A stretch of 64,000 nt of DNA from the NCBI RefSeq assembly GCF_001049895.1, contig NZ_CVPE01000006.1, forward strand, positions 592,957 through 656,956, read 5' to 3'. The notes beneath the pieces were generated by a model. That model was given only the letters and a program-made list of their open reading frames with translations, searched no databases and was not told the DNA's origin. Position numbers and translations under genes: made by a program. Shown one piece after another: positions 9,509 through 18,582 of the stretch; the first letter of the stretch is position 1, and each line of letters starts with the position of its first letter. The stretch comes from Rubeoparvulum massiliense. GTDB lineage: Bacteria > Bacillota > Bacilli > Rubeoparvulales > Rubeoparvulaceae.

Positions 9509-10649
9509 ACCTTTTCCACCCCTTATCTCCATAATCATTTAAATAAATGCAAAACTTATTCAGTGCATCGTGCATGCTAAAATCGTGCTTAAACATAGTC
9601 TTAGTCTCTTTTTTGCCTTCCTCCTGTTCTGCAATAGCTATTTTTTTGGGTGGTGTTAAGACAGCAATGAAGGGATAATACTTTCCTTTTATCTCAATGA
9701 TACGAATCCAGACTGGGGAAGCATAGCGCTCGCCATCAAAGGGAGTATATACTATTTCTTTAGGCTTTGATGACTTTGACTTTTTCATTTTTTCTTTAAT
9801 TTTTAACGGCATTCCTAATGCAAATCTATGATCTTTATTTTTTTTACGAAAATCTTGGATTACTTTAGCTACATCATCTAATGCTTCGTTCCAGCTATTA
9901 TATTTTTGTTCTCTACAATAAAAAGATGTTTTATGATTAATAATAGAATGCTCACATATATCTTGCCATTCCCCAAACCATGATTTAATCGAATTTAATG
10001 ATGCCAAAAAGTGATTCTTCCATGCCTTTATTGAACTCTCATTATTAGCAATTGGTAACTGTTTTAATAATTGGTTAGCGGATGAATCGTTAGTAAAACC
10101 CCATGACTTTAATGCTAATGTACCGAACCCACGACGAGAACGCGAACCTAGCCCACCTAAGTGTCCTAATAACCAGATGCTAGAGAGTAAAGCCTTCCAT
10201 TCTTCTATTGGGTCACATACTTTATTAGAGGTACGCCTGAAAAAATATACAGTAACAGTACGATTAGGTACTAAACATAGTCGAGGAACATAATCTTTTT
10301 TCATAGGAGCAGTCTCAACTTTAGTTTTCAAAAAAAAAGCAAAATACGTTGGTTTATGATATTTAGAGTTATCTTGCTTATTAGATACTACATTCATCTG
10401 ATGGTGTGATTCCATCCGCATTAAAAATCGAGATTGTCCTTCCCCCTGCTTTGCCCCACCAAAAATCCAGCTCTCCTTAGATATGCTACTGCTCGATGAA
10501 ACCGGATGATTATACGAAGGATCAATAGATCGATACCAATAACGAAGGGCACCCTTTAATGAAGCGAGACGAAATTCTGCTTTTTCTTGATCAGCACCCG
10601 ATAAAAACATGGGTGTAATGATTTGAAATGTCACTTTTAATTCTTCCAT
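9501..10649 (-). CDS. cmr1: Type III-B RAMP protein Cmr1
   Basis: First gene of the cmr run; Cmr1 binds near the 3' end of the crRNA in the complex. The roughly 382-residue product has the signatures TPMFLSGAD and LKGALRYWYR near the N-terminus, IFGG around residue 65, and the Gly/Arg loop GGLGSRSRRGFG about a third of the way in. All are typical of Cmr1. I chose the second of two ATGs two codons apart because the first lies against the GTGG that would serve as ribosome-binding site. Base composition is more AT-rich than in cmr3 to cmr5, with many A-runs. Confidence 0.9.
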   Translation of the reverse strand: MEELKVTFQIITPMFLSGADQEKAEFRLASLKGALRYWYRSIDPSYNHPVSSSSSISKESWIFGGAKQGEGQSRFLMRMESHHQMNVVSNKQDNSKYHKPTYFAFFLKTKVETAPMKKDYVPRLCLVPNRTVTVYFFRRTSNKVCDPIEEWKALLSSIWLLGHLGGLGSRSRRGFGTLALKSWGFTNDSSANQLLKQLPIANNESSIKAWKNHFLASLNSIKSWFGEWQDICEHSIINHKTSFYCREQKYNSWNEALDDVAKVIQDFRKKNKDHRFALGMPLKIKEKMKKSKSSKPKEIVYTPFDGERYASPVWIRIIEIKGKYYPFIAVLTPPKKIAIAEQEEGKKETKTMFKHDFSMHDALNKFCIYLNDYGDKGWKRCE

Positions 10650-10756
10650 ATGCATCCACGTCCTATTATCATTTTCTAATAACCCTTTTGTGACCTACAT
10701 CACGCCGATCAACTTTATTATCACATGGTATTTTTTATCAATAGAATTCATCCTCC

Positions 10757-11734
10757 CTATTTAGCATTTTTCCCCTCCTCTTCTTCCCTACTGATCTCCC
10801 TGAATTTACGTGCATATGCGAAGTGTGGAAATAGCATAGGATTATTAATTAACATCAATAATTGATTTAGTTGAAAGTTCAATGATAATAATGGATTGTT
10901 GTCTACCTTCAAATCGCTAAGTGTGTTCGTTAAATATAAATTTTCGTCAAATTTTAATTCAGGAGTTACTTTTGCCAAACGTTTCTTAGATTCTAAACCC
11001 TTCTCATATTCTAAACGTTCATTATCATCTTTAAAGTCATCGATTTTTCTTTCAGAAAAAAATTGTAGTTTTAATTTATCTTCTAATCCTTCCACACCAT
11101 TTAATTCATGTCCCCACCACGCCAACGATCGATTCTCATAGGGTATTTTCACTTCAAAGCGTTTACTTTCCCTTTCAGTAAGAATAATATCGAAATGTTT
11201 GACCAATTTTTCTAAAGACTGCTCTCCTACGTTAGATCTTAATGTGGCCAATATTCTAATTGGTCTTGTTTTTACTTGTGATTGATTTGTCAATCCAGAT
11301 ACATATCCATTCACCATACGTGTAATTCCTGAACGTTTTGGAATTAATTCATCTATGCTGTCTACCCAATCTTTGAGTTCTTCTATTGGCATACTATTAC
11401 TTTTGCATTCGATTACAATAGCAACTGCTTCAATTGGAATAAACTTTAATGTATTGTATTGGAATACATATGGGGTATACTGCTCATCAAATACTGCAAT
11501 ATCAACCTCCTTAGACACTTGACCCTCTGAATCAATAATCATCACACCTTGAGCCAACGAATATTTTTTTGGAATAATACTTTTGAAAAAATTCATCCAC
11601 ATTTCTTCACGGTAATTTCCTGTTAAGCCACCATGTTTAGAAGCAATCTCCATCTCTTGTATCATCATTTTATTCATAAAACTATAATTATCCATGATTC
11701 TCTTAAACACGTTTTTATTCTCCTGTTCTGTCAT
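10757..11734 (-). CDS. DUF6602-like putative PD-(D/E)xK nuclease, type III-B associated
   Basis: The 325-residue product resembles the DUF6602 group. A restriction-endonuclease-like core can be read: GNYREEMWMNFF (E43/E44), SKEVDIAVFD (D78) and IVIECKSN (E109-x-K111), in the order and spacing of a PD-(D/E)xK active site. No CARF-like or membrane segment is obvious, and the C-terminal third is helical and charged. The start has GAGAGGAG about 9 nt upstream. It lies 107 bp before cmr1 on the same strand, so it may be co-transcribed. Role as a defence effector is inference from position; the nuclease fold is inferred from motifs alone. Confidence 0.65.
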   Translation of the reverse strand: MTEQENKNVFKRIMDNYSFMNKMMIQEMEIASKHGGLTGNYREEMWMNFFKSIIPKKYSLAQGVMIIDSEGQVSKEVDIAVFDEQYTPYVFQYNTLKFIPIEAVAIVIECKSNSMPIEELKDWVDSIDELIPKRSGITRMVNGYVSGLTNQSQVKTRPIRILATLRSNVGEQSLEKLVKHFDIILTERESKRFEVKIPYENRSLAWWGHELNGVEGLEDKLKLQFFSERKIDDFKDDNERLEYEKGLESKKRLAKVTPELKFDENLYLTNTLSDLKVDNNPLLSLNFQLNQLLMLINNPMLFPHFAYARKFREISREEEEGKNAK

Positions 11735-12569
11735 AACAATTACTCCTCTCTATTACAGTATTTTTTATTCTGTCGTAAGCTGTATACCGAACTCACTTTC
11801 TAAAATCAAATACTTTTGACTCGATTGTATAAAAGAGATACTACCACGATGTATCCATATGAACCAAAAACCACCTATATTTCAAATTCGATATAAAACG
11901 TCAATTTCCTTTATATTTCTCGTTACTATTTTCCTATAATTATATTCTGATTATTTTGATCATTCAGTTTACAAGCGCTTGTTTTATAGTCAAAACGGTT
12001 GATATTAGAATAATAATAATTTCTGTATATAACAAACTCAAAGGATTACAACAATGGAGCACTACTTAAGTTATAGATCAACTATCACCATCTTGAAACT
12101 TCATACTCCCACTGATAAAGAGCTATAATCAAGTACAGATTTTACATCTAATAACACATCTCGACATTCATGGCAAAGCAATCAAAAATTATAATTCTGT
12201 CTTCAATGCTGTCCACTTTACTCTTCTAGCCTATTTAATTCTTTCGCGGGCAGTGTTAATCCCTCATGTCATTGAATATCATTTATTTTACACCATTTTC
12301 TTAGTGTATTAGGAAGCATCCTCGAGAAGACTTTCAGAAAATAAAGGTAAGATTCAAGATCAATCTATGTTTGTATATAATGGCTCAGCCAAAGACCTTA
12401 CCAGCTTAACTTATTATAAGCCCAAGTAGCGAATATGAGTACATACAATAAGAAGTACTTATCGCTGATATTTACTACGCAATTGTATGATTGAAATCCA
12501 GCCAATCACCAACGCTTTGAACACAAAACTAATCATTAACATATTTTTTCATGTCTTAAGACCAATACA
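11735..12569. other. Gene-poor AT-rich stretch between nuclease gene and array 2
   Basis: About 835 bases with no frame that has both a plausible start site and meaningful length. The longest candidates are under 30 codons. It probably holds the promoter of the nuclease–cmr operon near 11.8 kb, but no strong promoter stands out. No transposase remnant or tRNA was recognised. Confidence 0.5.
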
Positions 12570-14003
12570 TTTTCAATTCCTCATAGTTACGATACAAACT
12601 ACCAACAAAATGGATTTGGATTTCTCAATCCTCTTGGTTTCAATTCCTCATAGTTACGATACAAACTATACCGCATTAAAGGGTCGTTCTCAAATTTTGA
12701 TTCGTTTCAATTCCTCATAGTTACGATACAAACCTGGAAAAAGCATGGCATACGTCCATCGGTTTTCTAGTTTCAATTCCTCATAGTTACGATACAAACA
12801 GTTAGATCCTGCTTTCCGCTATACATCCGTCATTTGTTTCAATTCCTCATAGTTACGATACAAACGATTATAAAACCTTTATGAAACACGCAGCCACTGT
12901 TGGTTTCAATTCCTCATAGTTACGATACAAACCCTTATGCACGTCTATAATCGCATCTACAGGGTCAAATTTCAATTCCTCATAGTTACGATACAAACTT
13001 CGTACTCGTCTGGTACCCTAGCAAGAAGGCTCTCGTTTCAATTCCTCATAGTTACGATACAAACGGTGGCATCCAGGTTGAAGAAAAGAATCTAGCAAAC
13101 AAGTTTCAATTCCTCATAGTTACGATACAAACCCAAGGTCAGCTTCAAGTTGTTCGATATCTGGTTTCTGTTTCAATTCCTCATAGTTACGATACAAACG
13201 TCCGTCAGCAAGACCCTCAAACTTCAACGTGTCCTGTTTCAATTCCTCATAGTTACGATACAAACAACGAGAAAAGGAGCTGAGGAAACAGCTCCAGAAA
13301 AGGTTTCAATTCCTCATAGTTACGATACAAACTTTTGTTTACAGTCACCAATTGTCCCGTATGGATGTTTAGTTTCAATTCCTCATAGTTACGATACAAA
13401 CTCCGAAGTTCTCTGCAGATCCACAGGTCGCTATCGGTTTCAATTCCTCATAGTTACGATACAAACTCCTTCCTCGAGTGGTTGCAGTCGGAAGTTGAAA
13501 GAGTGTTTCAATTCCTCATAGTTACGATACAAACGCAGCGTCGCCACCCACGGTATCCGCGACCCGTTAAAGGGTTTCAATTCCTCATAGTTACGATACA
13601 AACGAGGACGAGTTGAGAGCCGACCGCCTGCGACAAATGTTTCAATTCCTCATAGTTACGATACAAACGGTTAACCAAAGGCTTGTTTACAAGAGATTTA
13701 AAAAGTTTCAATTCCTCATAGTTACGATACAAACGATCACAGCCCTCACCGAAGCAACCAAGCGGAACGGGTTTCAATTCCTCATAGTTACGATACAAAC
13801 ACATCTTGGAACAAACACATATCGAATGAAAGAAACGTTTCAATTCCTCATAGTTACGATACAAACGTCAACAACAGTTCCATATCGTACACCTAGAAAT
13901 TCAGCGTTTCAATTCCTCATAGTTACGATACAAACACGGGATTCGTTACCGATCCAATTAACCAAGGTGCCTGGTTTCAATTCCTCATAGTTACGATACA
14001 AAC
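12570..14003 (-). CRISPR. CRISPR array 2 (22 repeats, 21 spacers)
   Basis: Twenty-two 30-nt repeats with the same sequence as array 1 and spacers of about 35–39 nt. The terminal repeat at 12570–12599 differs in its first base, and the repeat at 12969–12998 also has a changed first base (A for G on the plus strand). The low-coordinate side is the trailer and transcription is on the minus strand. The spacer at 13266–13302 contains a 7-bp hairpin (GGAGCTG and CAGCTCC). No spacer is shared with array 1 as far as I can see by eye. Confidence 0.98.
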
Positions 14004-14144
14004 CCATGAAAGCCCTATTAAATCAACATTCGCCTCAAATACAATATAGCTAATTTTTTCTTATCAAGCAACCTGGATTAAATTAAAAAATAGCGTTAAC
14101 CCTTGTTACGCTTGGCGTTATCTCATTTTTTCTTAAAAAATACA
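14004..14144 (-). promoter_or_regulatory. Leader of CRISPR array 2 with promoter
   Basis: Matches the array 1 leader in its repeat-proximal end (CCATGAAA), in the block around AAATCAACATTC, and in TAACCCTTG. A minus-strand -35 TTGCTT (14071–14066) and -10 TATATT (14048–14043) have 17-bp spacing, as in array 1. The stretches between these blocks have diverged, which makes the shared blocks more telling. Confidence 0.8.
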
Positions 14145-14192
14145 ATGTCGTCGATCTCCGGGGTTTACTACGCTACTCCCGATCGACGACAT
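14145..14192 (-). terminator. Leader-distal inverted repeat, terminator-like (copy 2)
   Basis: Same element as at 4023–4070 with one base changed in the loop (TTTACTACG for TTTATTACG). The 12-bp arms are at 14145–14156 and 14181–14192. On the minus strand it is followed by TGTATTTTTT. It separates the spoVA operon, which reads toward the array, from the array 2 promoter. Confidence 0.6.
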
Positions 14193-14255
14193 CTCAAGTA
14201 GGCTTGGTTGAGGTGAAGTGAATACCCCATCTGAACCATCGTCGCCCTTATTTCG

Positions 14256-14308
14256 ATGCTCCGTGTAATTACTCCCCCTTTGTAGAGAAGAGTATTCACA
14301 TGGAGCAT
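14256..14308 (-). terminator. Large imperfect hairpin after spoVAE
   Basis: Two 19-nt arms (14256–14274 and 14290–14308) pair with three mismatches, beginning with ATGCTCC and ending with GGAGCAT. It lies about 10 nt after the spoVAE stop. There is no clear T-run, so its role as spoVA terminator is uncertain. Confidence 0.4.
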
Positions 14309-14318
14309 GTAGACCCCT

Positions 14319-14696
14319 TTACCCCTTCGGCTTAAACGCAAGTGCCGCTAAGAAACCAAAAATAATGGCTGCAGAGATACCAGCGGAGGTCACTTCAAAA
14401 ATGCCAGTAATGATTCCGACATAGCCATGACGTTCCGCCTCTTGTAAAGCGCCTGTGACGAGGGAGTGACCGAAACTGGTGATGGGAACGGTAACACCAG
14501 CCCCGGCCCACTTTACTAAAGGCTCATAGAGACCTAATCCGCTTAGGACAGCACCGGATACCACCAGTGTGGACATGACATGGGCTGGTGTGAGCTTCGC
14601 TGCATCGAGGAGGATCTGACCAACCACACAGATTAAGCCACCGATGACAAAAGCCTTTAGATACATAGGTAGTGCTTGGATTAAAGCATCAACCAT
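14319..14696 (-). CDS. spoVAE: Stage V sporulation protein SpoVAE
   Basis: Small membrane protein of the SpoVA channel, which moves Ca-dipicolinate into the forespore and out during germination. The roughly 125-residue product is mostly hydrophobic with about four membrane segments and the family pattern [24 protein letters not shown] and PITSFGHSL. It resembles SpoVAC (15735–16217) in layout, as is usual. The ATG overlaps the spoVAD end by 8 nt. The operon ends here: no spoVAEa or spoVAF follows, and the CRISPR region begins within 130 bp. Confidence 0.92.
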   Translation of the reverse strand: MVDALIQALPMYLKAFVIGGLICVVGQILLDAAKLTPAHVMSTLVVSGAVLSGLGLYEPLVKWAGAGVTVPITSFGHSLVTGALQEAERHGYVGIITGIFEVTSAGISAAIIFGFLAALAFKPKG

Positions 14697-15720
14697 TCTC
14701 TTCACCTGCTTCCTTACGTTCAAATGCAACAGCATGGGCTGTACAAGGAATGGACTCCCCTTGCTGGAAGGTCACTGGGCTGAACAAGGCTCCGGTGGCT
14801 ACCACTAAGATCCGTTGATACTTACCACGCTCCATCTCTTTCAGCAGGTGGCCATATGTAACTATTGCACTGGCTGCACAGCCACTCCCACCTGCATTCA
14901 CTTCTTGGGATGGATCATAGAGTATGCTACCGCAATCTCGATGTAAATTAGCGATATCTATATTACGTTCGCGTAATAACTGGATCAAGATGGGAGACCC
15001 CACATTGGCCAAATCTCCAGTAACGATGAGATCATACTCATGAGGAGAGCGCTGTGTGTCCTGAAGATGAGCTGCAATGGTATCTGCCGCAGCTGGTGCC
15101 ATGGCTCGCCCCATATCAAAGGGATCCTTGATCCCCATATCCACCACCTTGCCAATGGTGGCGTGAGTCACCATGATTCCGCTTGTCCCCTTCCCCACCA
15201 CTGCGGCACCTGCGCCGGTGGCTGTCCATTGGGAGTAAGGAGGCTTCTGTCCTCCATACTCGGTGGGATAACGAAATTGTCGCTCAGCAGTGGCATTATG
15301 ACTACAGCAACCTGCAAGTACATAATTGGAGAAGCCGGATGAAACAAGGGCGGATGCCGTGGCTAAGGTCTCCATGGAGGTGGAGCAGGCTCCAAACATC
15401 CCCATAAAAGGCAGCTCCAATTCCTTGGCTACGAAGTTGGCGGAGACAATCTGATTCAATAGATCGCCTGCTAAAAATAGATCGATTTGATCCTCCTTAA
15501 GCTTCGCATTGGTGATGGCAGTCTTTGCAGCCTCAGCAAGAAGCTGACGTTCTGCCTTTTCAAAGGTATCCTGACCGATATAGATATCATCATAGGAAAT
15601 CGGAAAATCATCACCTAAGGGACCTTCCTTCTCCTTTGGTCCCACCACAACACCGGTTCCTAGGATTTTCGTTTGGTGAAAGACCCAGGTACGATCTCCA
15701 TTACGTTTGATTGCCTTCAC
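14689..15720 (-). CDS. spoVAD: Stage V sporulation protein SpoVAD
   Basis: Soluble thiolase-like component of the SpoVA complex that binds dipicolinic acid at the spore inner membrane. The 343-residue length is normal. Family segments include [13 protein letters not shown] near the start, [34 protein letters not shown] broken here as [13 protein letters not shown], and [12 protein letters not shown]. The start is GTG with a G-rich site upstream. It lies between spoVAC and spoVAE, overlapping the latter. Confidence 0.96.
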   Translation of the reverse strand: MKAIKRNGDRTWVFHQTKILGTGVVVGPKEKEGPLGDDFPISYDDIYIGQDTFEKAERQLLAEAAKTAITNAKLKEDQIDLFLAGDLLNQIVSANFVAKELELPFMGMFGACSTSMETLATASALVSSGFSNYVLAGCCSHNATAERQFRYPTEYGGQKPPYSQWTATGAGAAVVGKGTSGIMVTHATIGKVVDMGIKDPFDMGRAMAPAAADTIAAHLQDTQRSPHEYDLIVTGDLANVGSPILIQLLRERNIDIANLHRDCGSILYDPSQEVNAGGSGCAASAIVTYGHLLKEMERGKYQRILVVATGALFSPVTFQQGESIPCTAHAVAFERKEAGEENG

Positions 15721-15734
15721 GAGCCTAGCCCCCC

Positions 15735-16217
15735 TTACATATTAACCAGCTGGCGAATTAACGTCACAAGAAAAGCAGCTACAACTCCAAAAACGATGAC
15801 TGAACCTGCCAGCTTAAACATGTTCCCGCCTACTCCAAGGACCAAGCCTTCACTACGATGCTCCATGGCTGCTGAGGCAACAGAATTAGCAAAGCCTGTT
15901 ACAGGAACAGCTGAGCCTGCTCCTGCATACTGTCCCAATTTATCGTAAACACCCAACCCGGTTAAGAGGACAGAGAGAAAGATTAAAGTCGCAACCGTGG
16001 GATTTCCTGCTGTATCTTGATTGAAGTCAAAGAATTTCATATAAAAATCTTGGAGGCCTTGCCCGATCAGACAGATGAGCCCGCCAATCCAGAAGGCGCG
16101 CCAAGTGTTACGTAAGAGCGGTGTCTTTGGATGAAACTGCTTGGAGTCCTGTTGATATCTTTCCATTTTCGCCTGTTTCTGCGCCTGTTTTTGTTCCTGG
16201 TTTTGTTGATTCAACAC
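15735..16217 (-). CDS. spoVAC: Stage V sporulation protein SpoVAC
   Basis: Membrane protein of the SpoVA channel. The product has a polar, Gln/Lys-rich N-terminal tail of about 35 residues and then hydrophobic segments with FWIGGLICLIGQGLQDF, LLTGLGVYDKLGQYAGAG and VPVTGFANSV, the SpoVAC signatures. I chose a GTG 5 nt after GGAGG; a GTG two codons earlier is directly against that site. Length about 160 residues, as in relatives. Confidence 0.93.
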   Translation of the reverse strand: MLNQQNQEQKQAQKQAKMERYQQDSKQFHPKTPLLRNTWRAFWIGGLICLIGQGLQDFYMKFFDFNQDTAGNPTVATLIFLSVLLTGLGVYDKLGQYAGAGSAVPVTGFANSVASAAMEHRSEGLVLGVGGNMFKLAGSVIVFGVVAAFLVTLIRQLVNM

Positions 16218-16232
16218 CCACACCTCCAGTGA

Positions 16233-16673
16233 CTAGGGGATATTAAAAATCCATTGTGTTAATGAGCCGAGAACCTTGCCAAGGGCTAATGCCATCAGGA
16301 ACGGAATCAGATGCCCGTCCATGCCTATCCTTCTTGCCATAATGGGGATGACATTAAGAATTTCTGTCAATGCTGCAGCCAGCATCCCTACGAAAATCCC
16401 CATAAAACTTCCTAAGATGATGAGAAGTACGTACTTCACCATGGCAATGGAGGGGAGCGTGGGATGGGTAAAGTCCAAGATGGTAAAGAGCAATGTTCCA
16501 GCGATGATGGCTCCTTCATACTGAGGAATCAGGTTCCTGCTTTTACTCAGTTGGATACTTCGTGGGATGACATCAAGGACGAGTAGAAATGCCACAATAC
16601 CGGTGCCAACGAGCATGCCACTACCGATACCGATGACAATGAGCAATAGTCCTTGAAGGATTGAGAAGATCAT
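16233..16673 (-). CDS. spoVAB: Stage V sporulation protein SpoVAB
   Basis: Membrane protein of the spoVA operon, 146 residues with about four hydrophobic helices and the family-like stretches GSGMLVGTGIVAFLLVLDVIPR and FMGIFVGMLAAALTEILNVIPI, quoted here as VLDVIPR and ALTEILNVIPI. The ATG overlaps the spoVAA stop by 4 nt and follows CAGGAG. Its exact job in dipicolinate transport is less defined than that of SpoVAC or SpoVAD. Confidence 0.9.
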   Translation of the reverse strand: MIFSILQGLLLIVIGIGSGMLVGTGIVAFLLVLDVIPRSIQLSKSRNLIPQYEGAIIAGTLLFTILDFTHPTLPSIAMVKYVLLIILGSFMGIFVGMLAAALTEILNVIPIMARRIGMDGHLIPFLMALALGKVLGSLTQWIFNIP

Positions 16674-17299
16674 TGGGGATTCTCCTGCTTATTGACCGGC
16701 TTCTCATGAACTGCAAGATACTGCTTCACATTCTGATCATAGAGAAACATCTCCACCTCTAGTGGACTAGGCTCATCATTAATCCGCTTTCGAAATAGAT
16801 GGTTAAAAAAAAGAATCATACCCACACCGATGCCGATGGAATAAGGGATTTGGATCAGCAGTGGACGTGCCTCCTTCTCCCCCATGATGAGATGGTATAG
16901 CTTTTGGTGAACCTGATGCATGCTTACATCGGTATGGAAATTCATTATTGCCATTCCAGAACCGAAAAAGAGTAGCAACCAGACAAGAACTACAAAAAGC
17001 GGTTGCATCCGCCGTCGCTTTACTTCCATCTCAACAATAATGCGATTGGCTCCTACATATTCAATCTCTAGCTGTGGTACTACCTCTTGGAGCTTTTGTA
17101 GAACCCAAAGGATGTCGATCACCAAGTAATTCCCATCGTGCTCCTGCGGATGATAGATCACCATTTGCTGAAGTCTTTCACGAGTATGCTGAGGGACATA
17201 TAAATAACAGAGATCTCTTAGATAAATGGGTTTTCCCCGTTTAAGCACCACTTTTTCTTTGAAGCGAATTAACGCTACGTCTTGTAATGCTGGCACCAT
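16670..17299 (-). CDS. spoVAA: Stage V sporulation protein SpoVAA
   Basis: First gene of the spoVA operon. The roughly 209-residue product has a soluble N-terminal part with KRGKPIYLRDLCYLY and then two membrane segments (about 105–125 and 155–175), as in SpoVAA. Two ATGs and a GTG in a row follow a GGGGGAG site; I chose the second ATG, and either neighbour would change the start by only one codon. A sigma-G-type promoter lies just upstream. Confidence 0.88.
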   Translation of the reverse strand: MVPALQDVALIRFKEKVVLKRGKPIYLRDLCYLYVPQHTRERLQQMVIYHPQEHDGNYLVIDILWVLQKLQEVVPQLEIEYVGANRIIVEMEVKRRRMQPLFVVLVWLLLFFGSGMAIMNFHTDVSMHQVHQKLYHLIMGEKEARPLLIQIPYSIGIGVGMILFFNHLFRKRINDEPSPLEVEMFLYDQNVKQYLAVHEKPVNKQENPQ

Positions 17300-17320
17300 C
17301 ATCTCCCCCTTTTTCAGTCC

Positions 17321-17350
17321 TAGTATGCACATTGATCACCATCTCATACG
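17321..17350 (-). promoter_or_regulatory. Sigma-G-type promoter of spoVA
   Basis: On the minus strand, -10 CATACTA (17327–17321) exactly fits the forespore sigma-G -10. CGTATG (17350–17345), 17 bp away, fits the -35 at five of six positions. It lies between the sigF terminator and spoVAA. Confidence 0.7.
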
Positions 17351-17351
17351 A

Positions 17352-17385
17352 AAAAAAGACCAGTGAACTTATTGTTCATACTGGT
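17352..17385 (-). terminator. Terminator of the spoIIA operon
   Basis: The arms ACCAGTATGAAC and GTTCACTGGT (minus strand) are followed by TCTTTTTTT. The first arm includes the end of sigF. This separates spoIIA from spoVA. Confidence 0.8.
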
Positions 17386-18118
17386 CACGAATCCGCTTTA
17401 ATATTTTTTTCTCAAGGCGTGAAACCTGCACCTGGGAAATTCCTAAGCGTTCAGCCACTTCCGCTTGGGTTTGATCCTTATAATAACGAAGATAAATAAT
17501 CAATTGCTCCCGCCTATCGAGACGTTGAATCGTATCACGTAGCGCAAGCTGGTCAAACCAACGCTGCTGTCCATCATCGGCAATTTGATCCATCAATGTG
17601 ATAGGATCACCATCATTTTCATACACCGTCTCATGAATGGATGCAGGCATCCGATTAGCCTCAAGGGCAAAGACCACATCCTCTGGCTGACAGCCTAATT
17701 GACTGGCTAGCTCTTGAATGGTTGGTGATCGTCCTAAGCTCTTCGTGAGGTCATCACGGAGTCGCTTGACCTTGTTTGCCAATTCTTTCAGAGAGCGGCT
17801 CACCTTCACCGAGCCATCATCCCGAATAAATCGTTGGATCTCACCGATGATCATGGGAACTGCATAGGTCGAAAATTTCACATCGATGGTGAGATCGAAT
17901 TTTTCCACCGCTTTGAGTAAACCGATACAACCAATCTGAAAGAGATCCTCTGGTTCGTAGCCACGATGGAGAAAACGTTGAACCACCGACCAAACTAACC
18001 GTACATTGTTGGTAATCATGGTATCCTTGGCCTTTTGGTCCCCCTGTTGACTCCGCCAAATTAACTCCTTATTTTCATCTCCCAGAAAGGGACGCTGAAT
18101 TTTGGATGTTTGTTCCAT
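17369..18118 (-). CDS. sigF: Forespore sigma factor F
   Basis: First forespore-specific RNA polymerase sigma factor, held inactive by SpoIIAB until septation. The 249-residue product has region 2 with EDLFQIGCIGLLKAVEKFD (short form: DLFQIGCIGLLKA) and KFSTYAVPMIIGEIQRF (KFSTYAVPMI), region 3, and region 4 ending in QTQAEVAERLGISQVQVSRLE (AERLGISQVQVSR). Order spoIIAA-AB-sigF is as in Bacillus. The ATG is 11 nt after the spoIIAB stop. Confidence 0.97.
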   Translation of the reverse strand: MEQTSKIQRPFLGDENKELIWRSQQGDQKAKDTMITNNVRLVWSVVQRFLHRGYEPEDLFQIGCIGLLKAVEKFDLTIDVKFSTYAVPMIIGEIQRFIRDDGSVKVSRSLKELANKVKRLRDDLTKSLGRSPTIQELASQLGCQPEDVVFALEANRMPASIHETVYENDGDPITLMDQIADDGQQRWFDQLALRDTIQRLDRREQLIIYLRYYKDQTQAEVAERLGISQVQVSRLEKKILKRIRDQYEQ

Positions 18119-18129
18119 GGCACCTTCCC

Positions 18130-18582
18130 CTAATTATGCACTCCATGCGTGATGGAGCGAAAAGATGAGCATTTTTTTCGTAGTCGTACCGTCGTACCTT
18201 CATGAGCACTTGAGAGAATATCCACTTCATCCATGAAGTTTTCCATAATGGTGAAGCCCATCCCTGAACGTTCTAACTCTGGCTTGGAGGTATATAGTGG
18301 TTGTCTCGCCTCTGTAATATTCTTGATGCCGATGCCATGATCACGAACGATAATCTCCAGCCACTTATCATCCAGGAATACTTCGAGCTCGATCTCTCCA
18401 TTGGGTTGTCCTTCATACCCATGAATAATCGCATTGCTTACTGCTTCGGATACGGCAGTTTTCAGCTCTGTCAATTCTTCCAGTGTCGGATCAAGCTGAG
18501 TAATAAATGCAGCGACGGAAACACGAACGAAGGCTTCATTCTCTGGCCTTGCAGGAAACTGTAGCTTCATATAATTCTTCAT
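18130..18582 (-). CDS. spoIIAB: Anti-sigma-F factor and serine kinase SpoIIAB
   Basis: GHKL-type ATPase that binds sigma F and phosphorylates SpoIIAA. The 150-residue product has the N box [20 protein letters not shown] (core [12 protein letters not shown]), the G1 box VRDHGIGI and the G2 region [10 protein letters not shown]. The start is right after the spoIIAA stop, as expected for coupled expression. Confidence 0.96.
   Translation of the reverse strand: MKNYMKLQFPARPENEAFVRVSVAAFITQLDPTLEELTELKTAVSEAVSNAIIHGYEGQPNGEIELEVFLDDKWLEIIVRDHGIGIKNITEARQPLYTSKPELERSGMGFTIMENFMDEVDILSSAHEGTTVRLRKKCSSFRSITHGVHN

Noticed and set aside
10695-10751. 18-codon minus-strand frame between the nuclease gene and cmr1 with GGAGG next to its ATG
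   Set aside because: The GGAGG touches the ATG, so spacing is poor, and the peptide shows no features. It may be a remnant but cannot be supported.
12487-13990. Open frames across array 2 on both strands
   Set aside because: Same reason: the repeated peptides come from the CRISPR repeat.
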